The notes beneath the pieces were generated by a model. The model saw only the letters and a list, made by a program, of their open reading frames with translations. It was not told the DNA's origin and did not search any database. Both the position numbers and the translations under genes were made by a program. A DNA stretch of 64,000 nt from Nonomuraea solani (GTDB taxonomy: Bacteria; Actinomycetota; Actinomycetes; Streptosporangiales; Streptosporangiaceae), in NCBI RefSeq assembly GCF_900108335.1, contig NZ_FNVT01000023.1:84597-148596 (forward strand), given 5' to 3'. Below are positions 33,539-42,069 of the stretch, piece after piece; within the stretch, counting starts at the first letter, position 1; each line of letters opens with the position of its first letter.

Positions 33539-34665
33539 TGTCGAAAGCCCTGACGGCGGCGGCCGTGATCTTGCTTGCCGGCTGCGGTACGGAAGCGAGC
33601 GCCCCCGTTCCCCGTGCAGAGGTTCCGCACGGGTACGTCGAGGGCGCCGAAGAGATGTCCGAGCCCCAGTCCCGTCTTGTGCTGGCCGATGCCGATACGG
33701 GCAAGGTTCATCTGCTCGACCTGCTCACCGAGCGGGCCACCGCGATCGCCGACGTCGGCCGGGACATGCGGGGGATCACCGGTGACGGCCGGTTCGCCTA
33801 CCTCGACGCCGGTGCGGGCGGGCTGCGCGTGGTCGACGGTGGCGCCTGGGCCGTCGACCACGGTGATCACTTCCACTACTACCGGACCACGCCGCGCGAC
33901 CTCGGCACGATCGCCGGGCGGCCTCCGTACGAGACCGTCGCCGACACGGCGACCACGGTCGTCCGGTCCGGTGACGGCACGGTCAGGCTGCTCGACCGCG
34001 CCCGCATGGAGAAGGGCGAACTCGCCGAAACCGGTACTCGCAACGCGGCGGCGGCCGTGCCGTACCGGGGGCGGCTGCTGGTGGCCGAGGCCGGCGCCGT
34101 GCGGGTGGAAGGGGGCGACGACGTCGGTGCCTGCGAGGACGCGGAAGGGACGGCGGTGACGCGGCGGGGGGTGGTGTTCGGGTGCGCCGACGGGGCTCTC
34201 CTGGTCGGCGAGAAGTTCAAGGGGGTGAAGATCCGGAACGAGGCGTCCGAGGGCGACCGGGCGAAGGAGTTCCGGCACCGTCCGGGCAGCTCGACCCTGG
34301 TGGCGAAGGCCGGTGACCAGGGGATCTGGGTGCTCGACGTCGCCGCGCGTACCTGGAGGCTCCTCAAGACCGGGCCCGTGGTCGCGGTCAACGCCGTGGG
34401 TGAGGACGGGCCGGTCCTGTCCTTGACCGAGGACGGTGTCCTGCACGCCCACGATCCCGCTACCGGCAAGGAGACCGCCGCGACGAAGCTCCTGGCGACC
34501 CCGCTCACCGGCGCCCCCGCCATCCAGGTGGACACCAGCCGCGCCTACGTCAACGATCCGGCGGGCAAGGCCGTGTACGAGATCGACTACAACGACGACC
34601 TCCGGCGCGCCCGCACGTTCAAGCCCGGCTTCACGCCCACGTACATGACGGAGACCGGACGTTGA
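33538..34665 (+). CDS. AztD-like secreted protein, divergent paralogue
   Basis: 375 residues from ATG 33538; GTG 33535 is also in frame. A lipoprotein-type signal (AAAVILLAGCG) is followed by a beta-propeller-like protein homologous to the AztD zinc metallochaperone encoded two genes on. It keeps a His-rich HGDHFHYY motif near the middle, but where the downstream AztD has PGHVVRH, APHHGV and CPGVHGEA, this protein has PPYETVAD, RNAAAAV and CEDAEGTA, so several probable zinc histidines are lost. It may be a partner subunit or a specialised copy. Confidence 0.7.
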   Translation: MSKALTAAAVILLAGCGTEASAPVPRAEVPHGYVEGAEEMSEPQSRLVLADADTGKVHLLDLLTERATAIADVGRDMRGITGDGRFAYLDAGAGGLRVVDGGAWAVDHGDHFHYYRTTPRDLGTIAGRPPYETVADTATTVVRSGDGTVRLLDRARMEKGELAETGTRNAAAAVPYRGRLLVAEAGAVRVEGGDDVGACEDAEGTAVTRRGVVFGCADGALLVGEKFKGVKIRNEASEGDRAKEFRHRPGSSTLVAKAGDQGIWVLDVAARTWRLLKTGPVVAVNAVGEDGPVLSLTEDGVLHAHDPATGKETAATKLLATPLTGAPAIQVDTSRAYVNDPAGKAVYEIDYNDDLRRARTFKPGFTPTYMTETGR

Positions 34666-35576
34666 ACGCGCTGACCAGGCTCTTTACGGTGATCGCGGTG
34701 CTCGCGGCGGCGGCCGGGTGCGCGAGCGACGGGGCCCGGGCGCCCCGGGTGGTCGTCACCACGAACATCCTCGGCGACGTCACCCGCGCCATCGTCGGCG
34801 ACGCGGCCGAGGTGACCGTGCTGATGAAACCGGACTCCGACCCGCACTCGTTCGGTGTCTCCGCTCGGGAGGCCGCGCGGATCGAGGCCGCCGACCTGAT
34901 CGTCCACAACGGGCTCGGCCTGGAGGAGGGCGTGCTGCGCCACGTCGAGGCCGCCAAGGAGGCCGGGGTGCCCGCGCTGGCCGTGGGGGAGCGGGCGGAC
35001 CCGATCCGCTTCAGCGCCGACGAGTCGGCGGGCAAGCCCGACCCCCACTTCTGGACCGACCCCGGGCGCATGGCCAAGGCCGTGGACCTGATCGCCGAGC
35101 AGGTGATCGCGCACGTGGACGGGGTCGACGCCGCCGCCGTACGGTCCGGCGCCGCGGCCTACCGGGCTCAGGTCGAGCAGTTGGACTCCTGGGTCGGGCA
35201 GCAGGTCGCCACCATCCCGCCCGGCGCGCGCCGCCTGGTGACCAACCACCACGTGTTCGGATATTTCGCCCAGCGGTACGGCTTCCAGGTCGTCGGCGCC
35301 GTGATCCCCAGCGGGACCACGCTGGCCTCCCCGAGTGCCTCGGACCTGAAGTCGCTCAAGGACGCGATCCAGCGGACCAAGGTCAAGGCCATCTTCGCCG
35401 ACTCCTCCCAGCCCGACCGCCTCGCCCAGGTGCTCGCCGCCGAGGCCGGCCTGAACGTCAAGGTCGTGCCCCTGTTCTCGGAGTCGCTGAGCAGCCGGTC
35501 GCCGGGCGCGGCCACGTACATCGACATGATCCGCACCAACACCAAGGCCATGGCCGACGGCCTCAACGGCCGCTGA
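34662..35576 (+). CDS. aztC: Zinc ABC transporter substrate-binding protein AztC
   Basis: 304 residues from TTG 34662, overlapping the preceding stop by 4 bp. A lipoprotein signal (VIAVLAAAAGCAS) precedes a cluster A-I zinc-binding fold. The expected ligands are visible: His in DSDPHSFG, His in KPDPHFWTD, His in TNHHVFGYF and Asp in FADSSQPD. It lacks the long His-rich loop of ZnuA, typical of AztC, which takes zinc from the AztD chaperone and passes it to AztB. Confidence 0.9.
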   Translation: MNALTRLFTVIAVLAAAAGCASDGARAPRVVVTTNILGDVTRAIVGDAAEVTVLMKPDSDPHSFGVSAREAARIEAADLIVHNGLGLEEGVLRHVEAAKEAGVPALAVGERADPIRFSADESAGKPDPHFWTDPGRMAKAVDLIAEQVIAHVDGVDAAAVRSGAAAYRAQVEQLDSWVGQQVATIPPGARRLVTNHHVFGYFAQRYGFQVVGAVIPSGTTLASPSASDLKSLKDAIQRTKVKAIFADSSQPDRLAQVLAAEAGLNVKVVPLFSESLSSRSPGAATYIDMIRTNTKAMADGLNGR

Positions 35577-35607
35577 AACCCCTTCTCACCCGAAAGGTGC
35601 ACGTCAC

Positions 35608-36762
35608 ATGACCATGCGGTCACGTACCACCGCCCTCCTCGCGACGGCCCTCCTGCTCACCGCCTGCGGCACGCCGCAGCCCGCGACCGCCCCCGCCGCC
35701 GTTTCCGTCAAAACGGCAGCGGCTCCCCTCGTCACCACCTACTCCGGCGGTCTGTACGTCCTCGACGGCCGGACCCTCGACCTGGTCAAGGACATTCCCG
35801 TCCCCGGATACAACCGCGTCAACCCCGCCGGGGACGAGCGGCACGTCCTGGTGTCCACGTCGACCGGCTTCCGCGTCCTGGACGCCGTCTCCGCCACCCT
35901 CAAGCAGGACGAGTTCAAGGGCGCCAAGCCCGGTCACGTGGTCAGGCACGCCGGAACCACGGTCCTGTTCTCCGACGGCACCGGTGAGGTGACCCTCTTC
36001 GACCCTCGCGAACTGGCCACCGGCCTGCCCAAGGGCGAGGTCTACAAGGCGGCCGCCCCGCACCACGGTGTCGCCATCGAGCTGGAGAACGGCGAACTGG
36101 TCGTCACGATCGGCACCGAGGAGGAACGTACCGGCATCCTCGTCCTCGGCAAGGACCGCAAGGAGGTCACCCGCAGCGAGGACTGCCCGGGCGTCCACGG
36201 CGAGGCCACCGCCCAGGGTGAGGCCGTCGTGATCGGCTGCGAGAACGGCGTCCTCGTCTACAAGTCCGGCAAGATCACCAAAATCAAGAGCCCCGGCGAG
36301 TACGGCCGCATCGGCAACCAGTCCGGCACGGACCTGTCGCCCATCGTCCTGGGCGACTACAAGAAGGATCCCGACGCCGAACTGGAGCGTCCCACTCAGA
36401 TCTCCCTCATCAACACCGAAACCGGGACCCTGAAACTGGTCGACCTCGGCACCAGCTACACCTTCCGCTCCCTGGCCCGAGGTCCGGGCGGCGAGGCCCT
36501 CGTCCTGGGCACCGACGGCGCCGTCCACGTGATCGACCCGGTCGCCGCCAAGGTCACCCGGACCATCAAGGTCCTCGACGAGTGGAAGGAGCCGCTGGAA
36601 TGGCAGCAGCCCAGGCCCAACATCTTCACCCGCGACCAGGTCGTCTATGTGAGCGACCCGGCGGGCAAGCAGGTGCACGCCATCGACTTCACCTCCGGCA
36701 AGATCACCAAGTCCGCCCCGCTGCCCCAGCCCCCGAACGAACTGACCGGAACCACCGGCTGA
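35608..36762 (+). CDS. aztD: Zinc metallochaperone AztD
   Basis: 384 residues from ATG 35608 (a second ATG at 35614). Signal peptide with Cys (TALLLTACG) suggests a lipoprotein. The rest is a WD40/YncE-like propeller with conserved histidines in KPGHVVRHAG, APHHGVAIEL and CPGVHGEA, the pattern of AztD proteins that bind zinc outside the membrane and load AztC. It is 31 bp after aztC. It lacks the HGDHFHYY motif that its paralogue at 33538 retains, so the two copies have complementary histidine sets. Confidence 0.82.
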   Translation: MTMRSRTTALLATALLLTACGTPQPATAPAAVSVKTAAAPLVTTYSGGLYVLDGRTLDLVKDIPVPGYNRVNPAGDERHVLVSTSTGFRVLDAVSATLKQDEFKGAKPGHVVRHAGTTVLFSDGTGEVTLFDPRELATGLPKGEVYKAAAPHHGVAIELENGELVVTIGTEEERTGILVLGKDRKEVTRSEDCPGVHGEATAQGEAVVIGCENGVLVYKSGKITKIKSPGEYGRIGNQSGTDLSPIVLGDYKKDPDAELERPTQISLINTETGTLKLVDLGTSYTFRSLARGPGGEALVLGTDGAVHVIDPVAAKVTRTIKVLDEWKEPLEWQQPRPNIFTRDQVVYVSDPAGKQVHAIDFTSGKITKSAPLPQPPNELTGTTG

Positions 36763-36823
36763 GCTGTCGCAGGCGGCTGACAGGATCGCCCCCGTAAACG
36801 ACGCAGACGACCTGCTCCGCCGA

Positions 36824-37015
36824 GTGACCGGGACGGCGGAGTACCTGCCCGCGATGGGGGCGGCGGAGCACCTGCCCGCGATGGGGACGGTGGGGCTCTT
36901 GCCTGCGATGGGGACGGTGGGGCTCTTGTCTCCAATGGGGACGGTGGGGCTCTTGTCTCCAATGGGGACGGCGGAGCACCTGCCTGCGGCCGCGACGGCG
37001 GAGGAACTGGCCGAG
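36824..37015. repeat. 27-bp coding minisatellite at start of SMI1/KNR4 gene
   Basis: Six to seven units of 27 bp such as ATGGGGACGGTGGGGCTC plus nine more bases lie in tandem. They encode nine-residue units MGAAEHLPA, MGTVGLLPA, MGTVGLLSP (twice, identical) and MGTAEHLPA, fading into ATAEELAE of the SMI1 domain. Each unit starts with ATG, so the number of possible starts changes with copy number. Confidence 0.85.
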
Positions 37016-37454
37016 GCGGAACGCCTCCTGGGCTTCCGGCTTCTCGGCCTGCTCGCACGCCTCTACCGCGAGGTGGCGAACGGCGGTTTCGGCCCCGACT
37101 ATCGGCTTTCTCCCGCTCCTGGGCGAGGGCGACACCGTGGTGAACGTCTACCGAAAGGAACGGGCGATCTCGCAGCCGGGCGGTGACGTCCGCTGGCCGT
37201 CGGACGTGCTGCCCATCCTGGCCTGGGGATGCGGCATGTACGCCGCCGTGGACTGCCGCAGCTCGGAGGCCACCGTCCTGCTCATCGAACCGAACGGGAT
37301 CAGCGACGGTTGGCATCGCGCGTGGGGCGTCGACTCCGCGAGCTTGGCCGATTGGCTGGAGACCTGGATCGCGGGAACCGGCTGGTACGAGGAAGACACC
37401 GACGATGAGGTGCGGCCGTGGGAGGCGGCTCGGCAACGGCTTTCGAAGGGATGA
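36824..37454 (+). pseudogene. SMI1/KNR4-family gene with frameshift
   Basis: The N-terminal frame (from GTG 36824) reads ELAEAERLLGFRLLGLLARL and YREVANGGFGPDY, the SMI1/KNR4 signature, then leaves frame at about 37101. In the next frame the expected continuation GFLPLLGEGDTVVNVYRKER appears and runs to TGA 37454 through PILAWGCGMYAAVDC. Removing a single C after GACTAT would restore one protein. SMI1/KNR4 proteins are often immunity proteins or toxin-associated. The first 60 residues are a 27-bp minisatellite. A sequencing error is possible, so the gene could be intact. Confidence 0.75.
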
Positions 37455-37878
37455 CCAGCTCACTCAGGCGTCGACCGTCATATCTGTATTATCCGGCCGT
37501 AGCACGCGTACCACGCCTGCTACGGTAGCGATCGCGCACCGAAACGTCCGGCCGTGAGGCCATCCGAGGGCTTCCTTCTCACCTTATTGGACCAGGAAGT
37601 GCCCGCAAGGGCGCCTGGCTCGGCAGCTCTCGGGCTCTCCTCACGGCCGGCCTTCAACGAGGGACGGCTGTGAACGGCGGCCTTCGGCGGCGGCTGTGAC
37701 GTCGGCCTTCAGGGGCGGCCGTCAACGGAGGTATTCAACGGCGACCGTCAGGTGCGCCAGTCGGCGGTGGCCTTCAACGGCGATCGTCAGTTGCGATGGT
37801 CGGCGGCGGCCGTCAGCGATCCTCATCAGCCGCCTCGTCGGATGCCGTTTCAGCCGCGTGCCGTGCCGAAGTGGGCGC
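37455..37878. other. Intergenic region with hairpin and degenerate repeats
   Basis: No gene is evident. CCGTAGCA (37497-37504) and TGCTACGG (37518-37525) form an 8-bp stem that may end transcription from the left. From about 37660 to 37820 there are degenerate direct repeats built on GGCCTTCAACGGCGATCGTCAG and GGCCGTCAACGG. Confidence 0.5.
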
Positions 37879-39108
37879 TCAGATCGCGAGTTCCACGATC
37901 GTGATGTCCGGTGGCGCGCCGACGCGCACCGGCGGCCCCCAGAACCCCGCTCCCTTGGTCACATAGAGCTGCGTGCCACCGAAACGCCCGTACCCCGCGA
38001 GTGTCGGCTGCGCCAACGAGGTGATCAGGTTCATCGGTACGAACTGGCCGCCGTGGGTGTGGCCGGACAACTGCAGGTCCACGCCGTAGTGGGCCGCCTC
38101 GTTCACCTGTACGGGCTGGTGGGCCAGCAGGACCACCGGGCGCGATGGGTCGCGGTCGCCGAGAGCCTGGGCATAATCGGGACCGTCGTCCTGCTGGGCG
38201 CCGGTCACGTCGTTCACCCCGGCGAGGTCGAGGGCGGGCAGTTCCACGCGCTCGTTGCGCAGCGGCCGGACCCCCAGCTCCCGCAGCTCCTCGATCCACT
38301 CGGCCGCCCCCGACAGGTACTCGTGGTTGCCCGTGACGAAGAACGTGCCGTGCCGGGAGCGCAGGTCGCGCAGGGGAGCGGCGGCGGAGGCGAGTTGTTC
38401 GACGGTGCCGTCGACGAGGTCCCCGACGATCGCCACGAGGTCGGCGCCGGTCCCGTTGATCATGTCGACGATGCGCCGGGTGTGCGCTCGTCCCAGCATC
38501 GGCCCCAGATGGATGTCACCGACCAGGGCGATCCGGAGCCCGCCCGCCTTCGGGCCGCCACGGCGCAGCCGTACGGTGACGCGGTCGAGATGGGGCGGCC
38601 CCAGGGCGTTCACCATGCCATAACCGACCAGGCCGGACGCCGTCGCCCCGGCGGTCACCGCGATCGAGCGCGCCAGGAACACGCGCCGAGCCGGATCCGG
38701 GACGGCGTCCCGTGCCGCCGCCCCGGTCGTCACCGCGATCGAGTGAACGAGGAACGCGCGCCCTTCTAGATCCGGGACGATGTCCCGTTTCTTTGCCCGG
38801 CGCCTCCTGACGACTGCCGCGACCAGCCGTACGGGCTCGGCGAGGAGCAGCAGGATGAGCAGATAGATGGCCAGCCCGTACCAGATGTTGCCCGGCCAGG
38901 CGATCGCCCCGGACACCGCCAGGCCGAAGAAGAACGGCGTGATCAGAGACGCGGGGATGAACGTCGCGAGCACCATGGCGACGGCGGTGCCCGCGCGGCG
39001 CGCGGCCGATCCGGGCGACGTGGTGCCGCGGACGAGGCGGGCCCACAGGTAGACGTGGGCCAGCGCCCACAGTACCGACTGTCCCCAGACCCACACGGGA
39101 ACCGACAT
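37879..39108 (-). CDS. Membrane-anchored metallophosphoesterase (YaeI type)
   Basis: 409 residues from ATG 39108; longer in-frame starts to 39219 lack support. Four N-terminal hydrophobic helices (VWGQSVLWALAHVYLWARLV, then FGLAVSGAIAWPGNIWYGLA and others) precede the calcineurin-like domain with all metal motifs: GDIHLGP, GDLVDG, GNHEY, and SGHTHGGQ. Such proteins often hydrolyse phosphodiester or pyrophosphate bonds of lipid precursors at the membrane. Between helices and catalytic domain a 75-bp segment is tandemly duplicated (38654-38800), giving two copies of a FLxxSIAVTxGA sequence. Confidence 0.85.
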   Translation of the reverse strand: MSVPVWVWGQSVLWALAHVYLWARLVRGTTSPGSAARRAGTAVAMVLATFIPASLITPFFFGLAVSGAIAWPGNIWYGLAIYLLILLLLAEPVRLVAAVVRRRRAKKRDIVPDLEGRAFLVHSIAVTTGAAARDAVPDPARRVFLARSIAVTAGATASGLVGYGMVNALGPPHLDRVTVRLRRGGPKAGGLRIALVGDIHLGPMLGRAHTRRIVDMINGTGADLVAIVGDLVDGTVEQLASAAAPLRDLRSRHGTFFVTGNHEYLSGAAEWIEELRELGVRPLRNERVELPALDLAGVNDVTGAQQDDGPDYAQALGDRDPSRPVVLLAHQPVQVNEAAHYGVDLQLSGHTHGGQFVPMNLITSLAQPTLAGYGRFGGTQLYVTKGAGFWGPPVRVGAPPDITIVELAI

Positions 39109-39378
39109 CAGCGTCCCGAATCTGCGGCGAGCGGGCGCGCGGTGCCGAATCGCCCGACGCGTCGTAAGTGCTGCGGTACCTCGTTCACGAAACCCCCTGG
39201 CCGTCACCGGATTGTGCACGCACGTCCAAGAATGGCCGCCCGGCGGTTCGCCGTCGTCATCCGGCAGATGGCCTCGTACGTACGCGCGGCGTCGTAGTCA
39301 CCGAGCCGCGTACTACACCCGTACCAGGAGTGCGATATTCGATTGCCCGCCGCACCGGCCTCCCCCTACGGTCGCCAC

Positions 39379-40368
39379 GTGCTGCGTACCGTCATCGTCG
39401 GCGACATCCATGGTTGCTTCGACGAACTACTCGAACTGCTGGAGAAGGCCGACCTCCACCCGGACGACCTGCTGGTCAGTGTCGGCGACCTGGTCGATCG
39501 CGGCCCGGCGCCCGGCGAGGTGGTCGGGCTCTTTCGCGAGCGCCCGAACTCGGTCGTGGTCATGGGCAACCACGAGCGCAAGCACGTACGCGGGATCTTC
39601 TCCTACGCGCAGGAGATCACGCGCCTGCAACTCGGCGACCGGTACGCCGAAACGGTCGAATGGATGCGGACACTGCCGTACCACTTCGAGAACGAGCACG
39701 TCCGCGTCGTCCACGCCGCGCTGCTGCCCGAGATCGCACCGGCCGACCAGAAAGAGGAGATCCTCTGCGGCTCGACCAGCGGCGAGCGCGAACTCGCGGC
39801 GCTGTTCCCGGACAGCCATTGGCACGACCACTACACCGACGCCAAACCGGTCGTGTTCGGCCACCATGTGACCGGGCATGAGCCGATGATCCGCGACGGC
39901 CGGATCTTCGGCCTGGACACCGGCGCCTGCCACGGCTGGAACCTGACCGCGCTGTCCGTGCCGGATTTCACGATCCATCAGGTGCGGGCGCACGCGGATC
40001 ACTGGTCGATAGCCAAGCGCCGCTGGCAACTGCCCGTACTGAAGACCAAGCCCTGGTACGACCTCACCTGGCCGGAGCTGACCCGGATGATCGAACGCTT
40101 CTCCTCGGCTCCCGAAGCGGGCCGCTGGCTGGAGGCGGTCGCGGGCTGGGCCGCGGAACTGCGGTCGTCGATGCCCGCCCTCGCGGCCGCGGCCCATCGC
40201 GCCGCCGCCGAGCTCGCCCCGGACGAGCTGCGCCGGCATCCAGCGGCCTCGTATCTGTTCCAGGCCCGTGAAGGCCGGCTCGACCTGGTCAAGCGATGCC
40301 CGACACCCCGCAGAACGATCGACCTGGCTGCCACCTTGGGACTGCCTCTGCCCGAACTGCCGGACTGA
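39379..40368 (+). CDS. Calcineurin-like phosphatase (PPP-type metallophosphoesterase)
   Basis: About 329 residues if GTG 39379 is the start (VLRTVIVGDIHGC); the frame is open from a TTG at 39343, which would add 12 residues and has AGGAGT further upstream. Metal motifs are complete: GDIHGCFDE, GDLVDRG, GNHERK, FGHHVTGHEP and DTGACHG, the arrangement of bacterial Ser/Thr-protein-phosphatase or diadenosine-tetraphosphatase-like enzymes. The C-terminal 130 residues (from about NHQVRAHADHWSIAKRRW) have no recognised domain. It is soluble and convergent with the AlkB-like gene (2-bp gap). Confidence 0.82.
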   Translation: MLRTVIVGDIHGCFDELLELLEKADLHPDDLLVSVGDLVDRGPAPGEVVGLFRERPNSVVVMGNHERKHVRGIFSYAQEITRLQLGDRYAETVEWMRTLPYHFENEHVRVVHAALLPEIAPADQKEEILCGSTSGERELAALFPDSHWHDHYTDAKPVVFGHHVTGHEPMIRDGRIFGLDTGACHGWNLTALSVPDFTIHQVRAHADHWSIAKRRWQLPVLKTKPWYDLTWPELTRMIERFSSAPEAGRWLEAVAGWAAELRSSMPALAAAAHRAAAELAPDELRRHPAASYLFQAREGRLDLVKRCPTPRRTIDLAATLGLPLPELPD

Positions 40369-40370
40369 GG

Positions 40371-40952
40371 TCAGGCGACGGTACGGAAGGTCACGGACAC
40401 CCGCCGTCCACGCGGAACACGGCCGACTGCGGCGGGGTCGCTTTTGCGCGCGGCGATGCTGTGCCGCCAGGTGTAGCGGGCCGGGCCGGTCATCACGCAC
40501 AGGCTGCCCGGCGCCAGCGGAACCTCCACCTTGGTGCCGTCAGAGGGGTGCGTGAAGTCCATGACGCAGGCGGACCCCAAGGAGATCGCGGCCACGACCG
40601 GGCCGAAGCACGGCACACAGTCGACGTGCGCGCTGATGCCCTGCCCCGGCTGGTACTCGTTGATGATCACCTGGTCCGCCTCCGCCTCCATGAGCCCTTC
40701 GCTGACCAGGCGCGCGGCGTATTGTCCGGCCCAGTTCGGGATCGGCGGGGCGGGGGAGACCTGGGCGTCTCGCGTCACGCTTCGGCGGCCGTAGTCGTAG
40801 CGGTGACCGTAGTGCTGCACTCGGCGCCGTAACTGCGCCGACCATGGGGCGTCGTCGATGGCGGAGAGCAACGTCGCGCAGGAGTCGGAAGCAAGCCAAT
40901 CGGAGACGTAGTGCAATCCCGGCACCAGCTGATGGCGAGGCTCGAGGGGCAT
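40371..40952 (-). CDS. AlkB-like 2-oxoglutarate/Fe(II) dioxygenase
   Basis: 193 residues. The double-stranded beta-helix iron site is intact: HxD at His109/Asp111 (GISAHVDCVPCFG) and the distal His164 (RYTWRHSI), followed by the 2-oxoglutarate-binding arginines in RGRRVSVTFR. NEYQPGQGISAHVD is characteristic of the AlkB/ALKBH family, which removes methyl groups from nucleic acids or proteins by oxidation. It resembles the ALKBH8-like branch more than E. coli AlkB by its compact N-terminus (inference). Confidence 0.85.
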   Translation of the reverse strand: MPLEPRHQLVPGLHYVSDWLASDSCATLLSAIDDAPWSAQLRRRVQHYGHRYDYGRRSVTRDAQVSPAPPIPNWAGQYAARLVSEGLMEAEADQVIINEYQPGQGISAHVDCVPCFGPVVAAISLGSACVMDFTHPSDGTKVEVPLAPGSLCVMTGPARYTWRHSIAARKSDPAAVGRVPRGRRVSVTFRTVA

Positions 40953-41297
40953 GACGGAACATTATCGACACGAACGCATGTTCGCCTCGTGGATCGGCCA
41001 GGCGCAGGAGATAGGTGGCCGATTGGGGAGAGGGGGGTTCGGTGGCCGGGTGGGGGCGGGGCGGGCGATCGGTCGGGTGGTGGCGGAGGCCGGGTGGTCG
41101 GTCAGGGGCGGGAAAGGTCGGTCTTGGTTGAGCGGGGAGGTGGCTGGTGTCGGTCGGGTGGTCGGGCGGGGGTGGGGGAGGTCGGTGTTGGTTGAGCGGG
41201 GAGGTGGTTGGTGTCGGGCGGGTGTGGGAGGTGGTCGGTGGCTGATCAGGGTCGGGAGGTCGGTGTTGGTCAGGTGGGGGAGTCGGCGGGTGGGTGG
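40953..41297 (-). terminator. C-rich, G-poor region downstream of RiPP operon (Rho-type)
   Basis: No gene. Read on the minus strand, the direction of the RiPP operon that ends at 41298, about 300 nt are strongly C-rich and G-poor (runs such as CACCTCCC and CCGACACC) and contain a repeated segment with a 64-bp period (GGTTGAGCGGGGAGGTGG on the plus strand at 41126 and 41190). Unstructured C-rich RNA is what Rho needs, so this is a plausible Rho-dependent terminator. Confidence 0.45.
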
Positions 41298-41921
41298 TCA
41301 GGTGGGGCGGAGGGCTTCGATCCAGCCTGATTCGACGGCGATGCGGACCGCGTCCGTCCTGTTGCGGGCGCCCGTCTTGGTGATGACGCTGGAGATGTAG
41401 TTGCGGACCGTCGCCGTCGACAGGTGCAACTCGGCTGCGATCTCGCCTGTCGTGGCTCCCGAGCCGACCAGTCCCAGCACGTCCGCCTCCCGGTCCGTGA
41501 GCGGGGTCGTCGTGGCACTCATCGCGGCCAGAGCCAGGGTGGCGTCGATCACCCGCTCGCCCTGGTCGATCCTGCGGATGCTCTCGGCCAGCCGCTCCGT
41601 CGGCGCGTCCTTGAGCAGGAACCCGCTCGCCCCCGCGTCCATCGCCCGCCGCAGCAGGCCGGTGCTGGCCAGGCCGGTGAGGATGAGGACGCGGCAGGCC
41701 GGCATGGCCCGCCTGAGGCGGCGGGTGGCCTCGACGCCGTCGGTGCCCGGCATCTCGATGTCGATGACGGCCACGTCCGGGGTGCACGCGAGGGCTTGCG
41801 GGACCACCCGGTCGCCGCGGCCGGTCTCGCCGACGACCTTGATGTCGCCGGTGAGGTTCAGCAGCGCGGTCAGGGCGCCTCTGACGACGCCGTGGTCCTC
41901 TGCGAGCAGGACGCGAATCAC
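41298..41921 (-). CDS. NarL/FixJ-family response regulator (RR2)
   Basis: 207 residues from GTG 41921. Receiver domain with the acidic pocket (LLAEDHG), phosphoacceptor Asp in VAVIDIEMPG, Thr in LILTGL and Lys in FLLKDAP; then a LuxR-type HTH (LTDREADVLGLVGSGATTGE, TVRNYISSVITKTGARNRTD). It is the last gene of a long minus-strand set that begins with RiPP precursors. It is joined to its kinase gene by two intervening overlapping mini-ORFs created by a 74-bp tandem repeat. Confidence 0.92.
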   Translation of the reverse strand: MIRVLLAEDHGVVRGALTALLNLTGDIKVVGETGRGDRVVPQALACTPDVAVIDIEMPGTDGVEATRRLRRAMPACRVLILTGLASTGLLRRAMDAGASGFLLKDAPTERLAESIRRIDQGERVIDATLALAAMSATTTPLTDREADVLGLVGSGATTGEIAAELHLSTATVRNYISSVITKTGARNRTDAVRIAVESGWIEALRPT

Positions 41922-41995
41922 CGGTGACCACTCTCCCGGTCATGTACGGCGGGCGACCACTCCCGCGCTTCGAATGCGAGTAGGGCGCGAATCAC
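41918..41995 (-). CDS. Mini-ORF 2 between HK2 and RR2 (25 aa)
   Basis: GTG at 41995, TGA at 41918-41920; 25 residues starting MIRALLAFEARE and ending HDRESGHR. It overlaps the stop of mini-ORF 1 and the GTG of RR2 by four bases each (GTGA). The first seven residues mimic the RR2 start (MIRVLLA) and the last eight mimic the HK2 end (HDRESGHG). Probably a by-product of the repeat that still carries ribosomes to RR2. Confidence 0.5.
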   Translation of the reverse strand: MIRALLAFEAREWSPAVHDRESGHR

Positions 41996-42069
41996 CGGTG
42001 ACCACTCTCCCGGTCATGTACGGCGGGCGACCACTCCCGCGCTTCGAATGCGAGTAGGACGCGAATCAC
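41992..42069 (-). CDS. Mini-ORF 1 between HK2 and RR2 (25 aa)
   Basis: GTG at 42069 overlapping the HK2 stop (GTGA), TGA at 41992-41994. It encodes 25 residues starting MIRVLLAFEARE, nearly the same as mini-ORF 2. The seven-residue start is identical to that of RR2. Whether the peptide has a role is unknown; the overlap geometry suggests it preserves translational coupling. Confidence 0.5.
   Translation of the reverse strand: MIRVLLAFEAREWSPAVHDRESGHR

Noticed and set aside
36824..37015. Intergenic satellite or CRISPR-like repeat
   Set aside because: Units are 27 bp, contiguous without spacers, and remain in frame with the SMI1/KNR4 domain.
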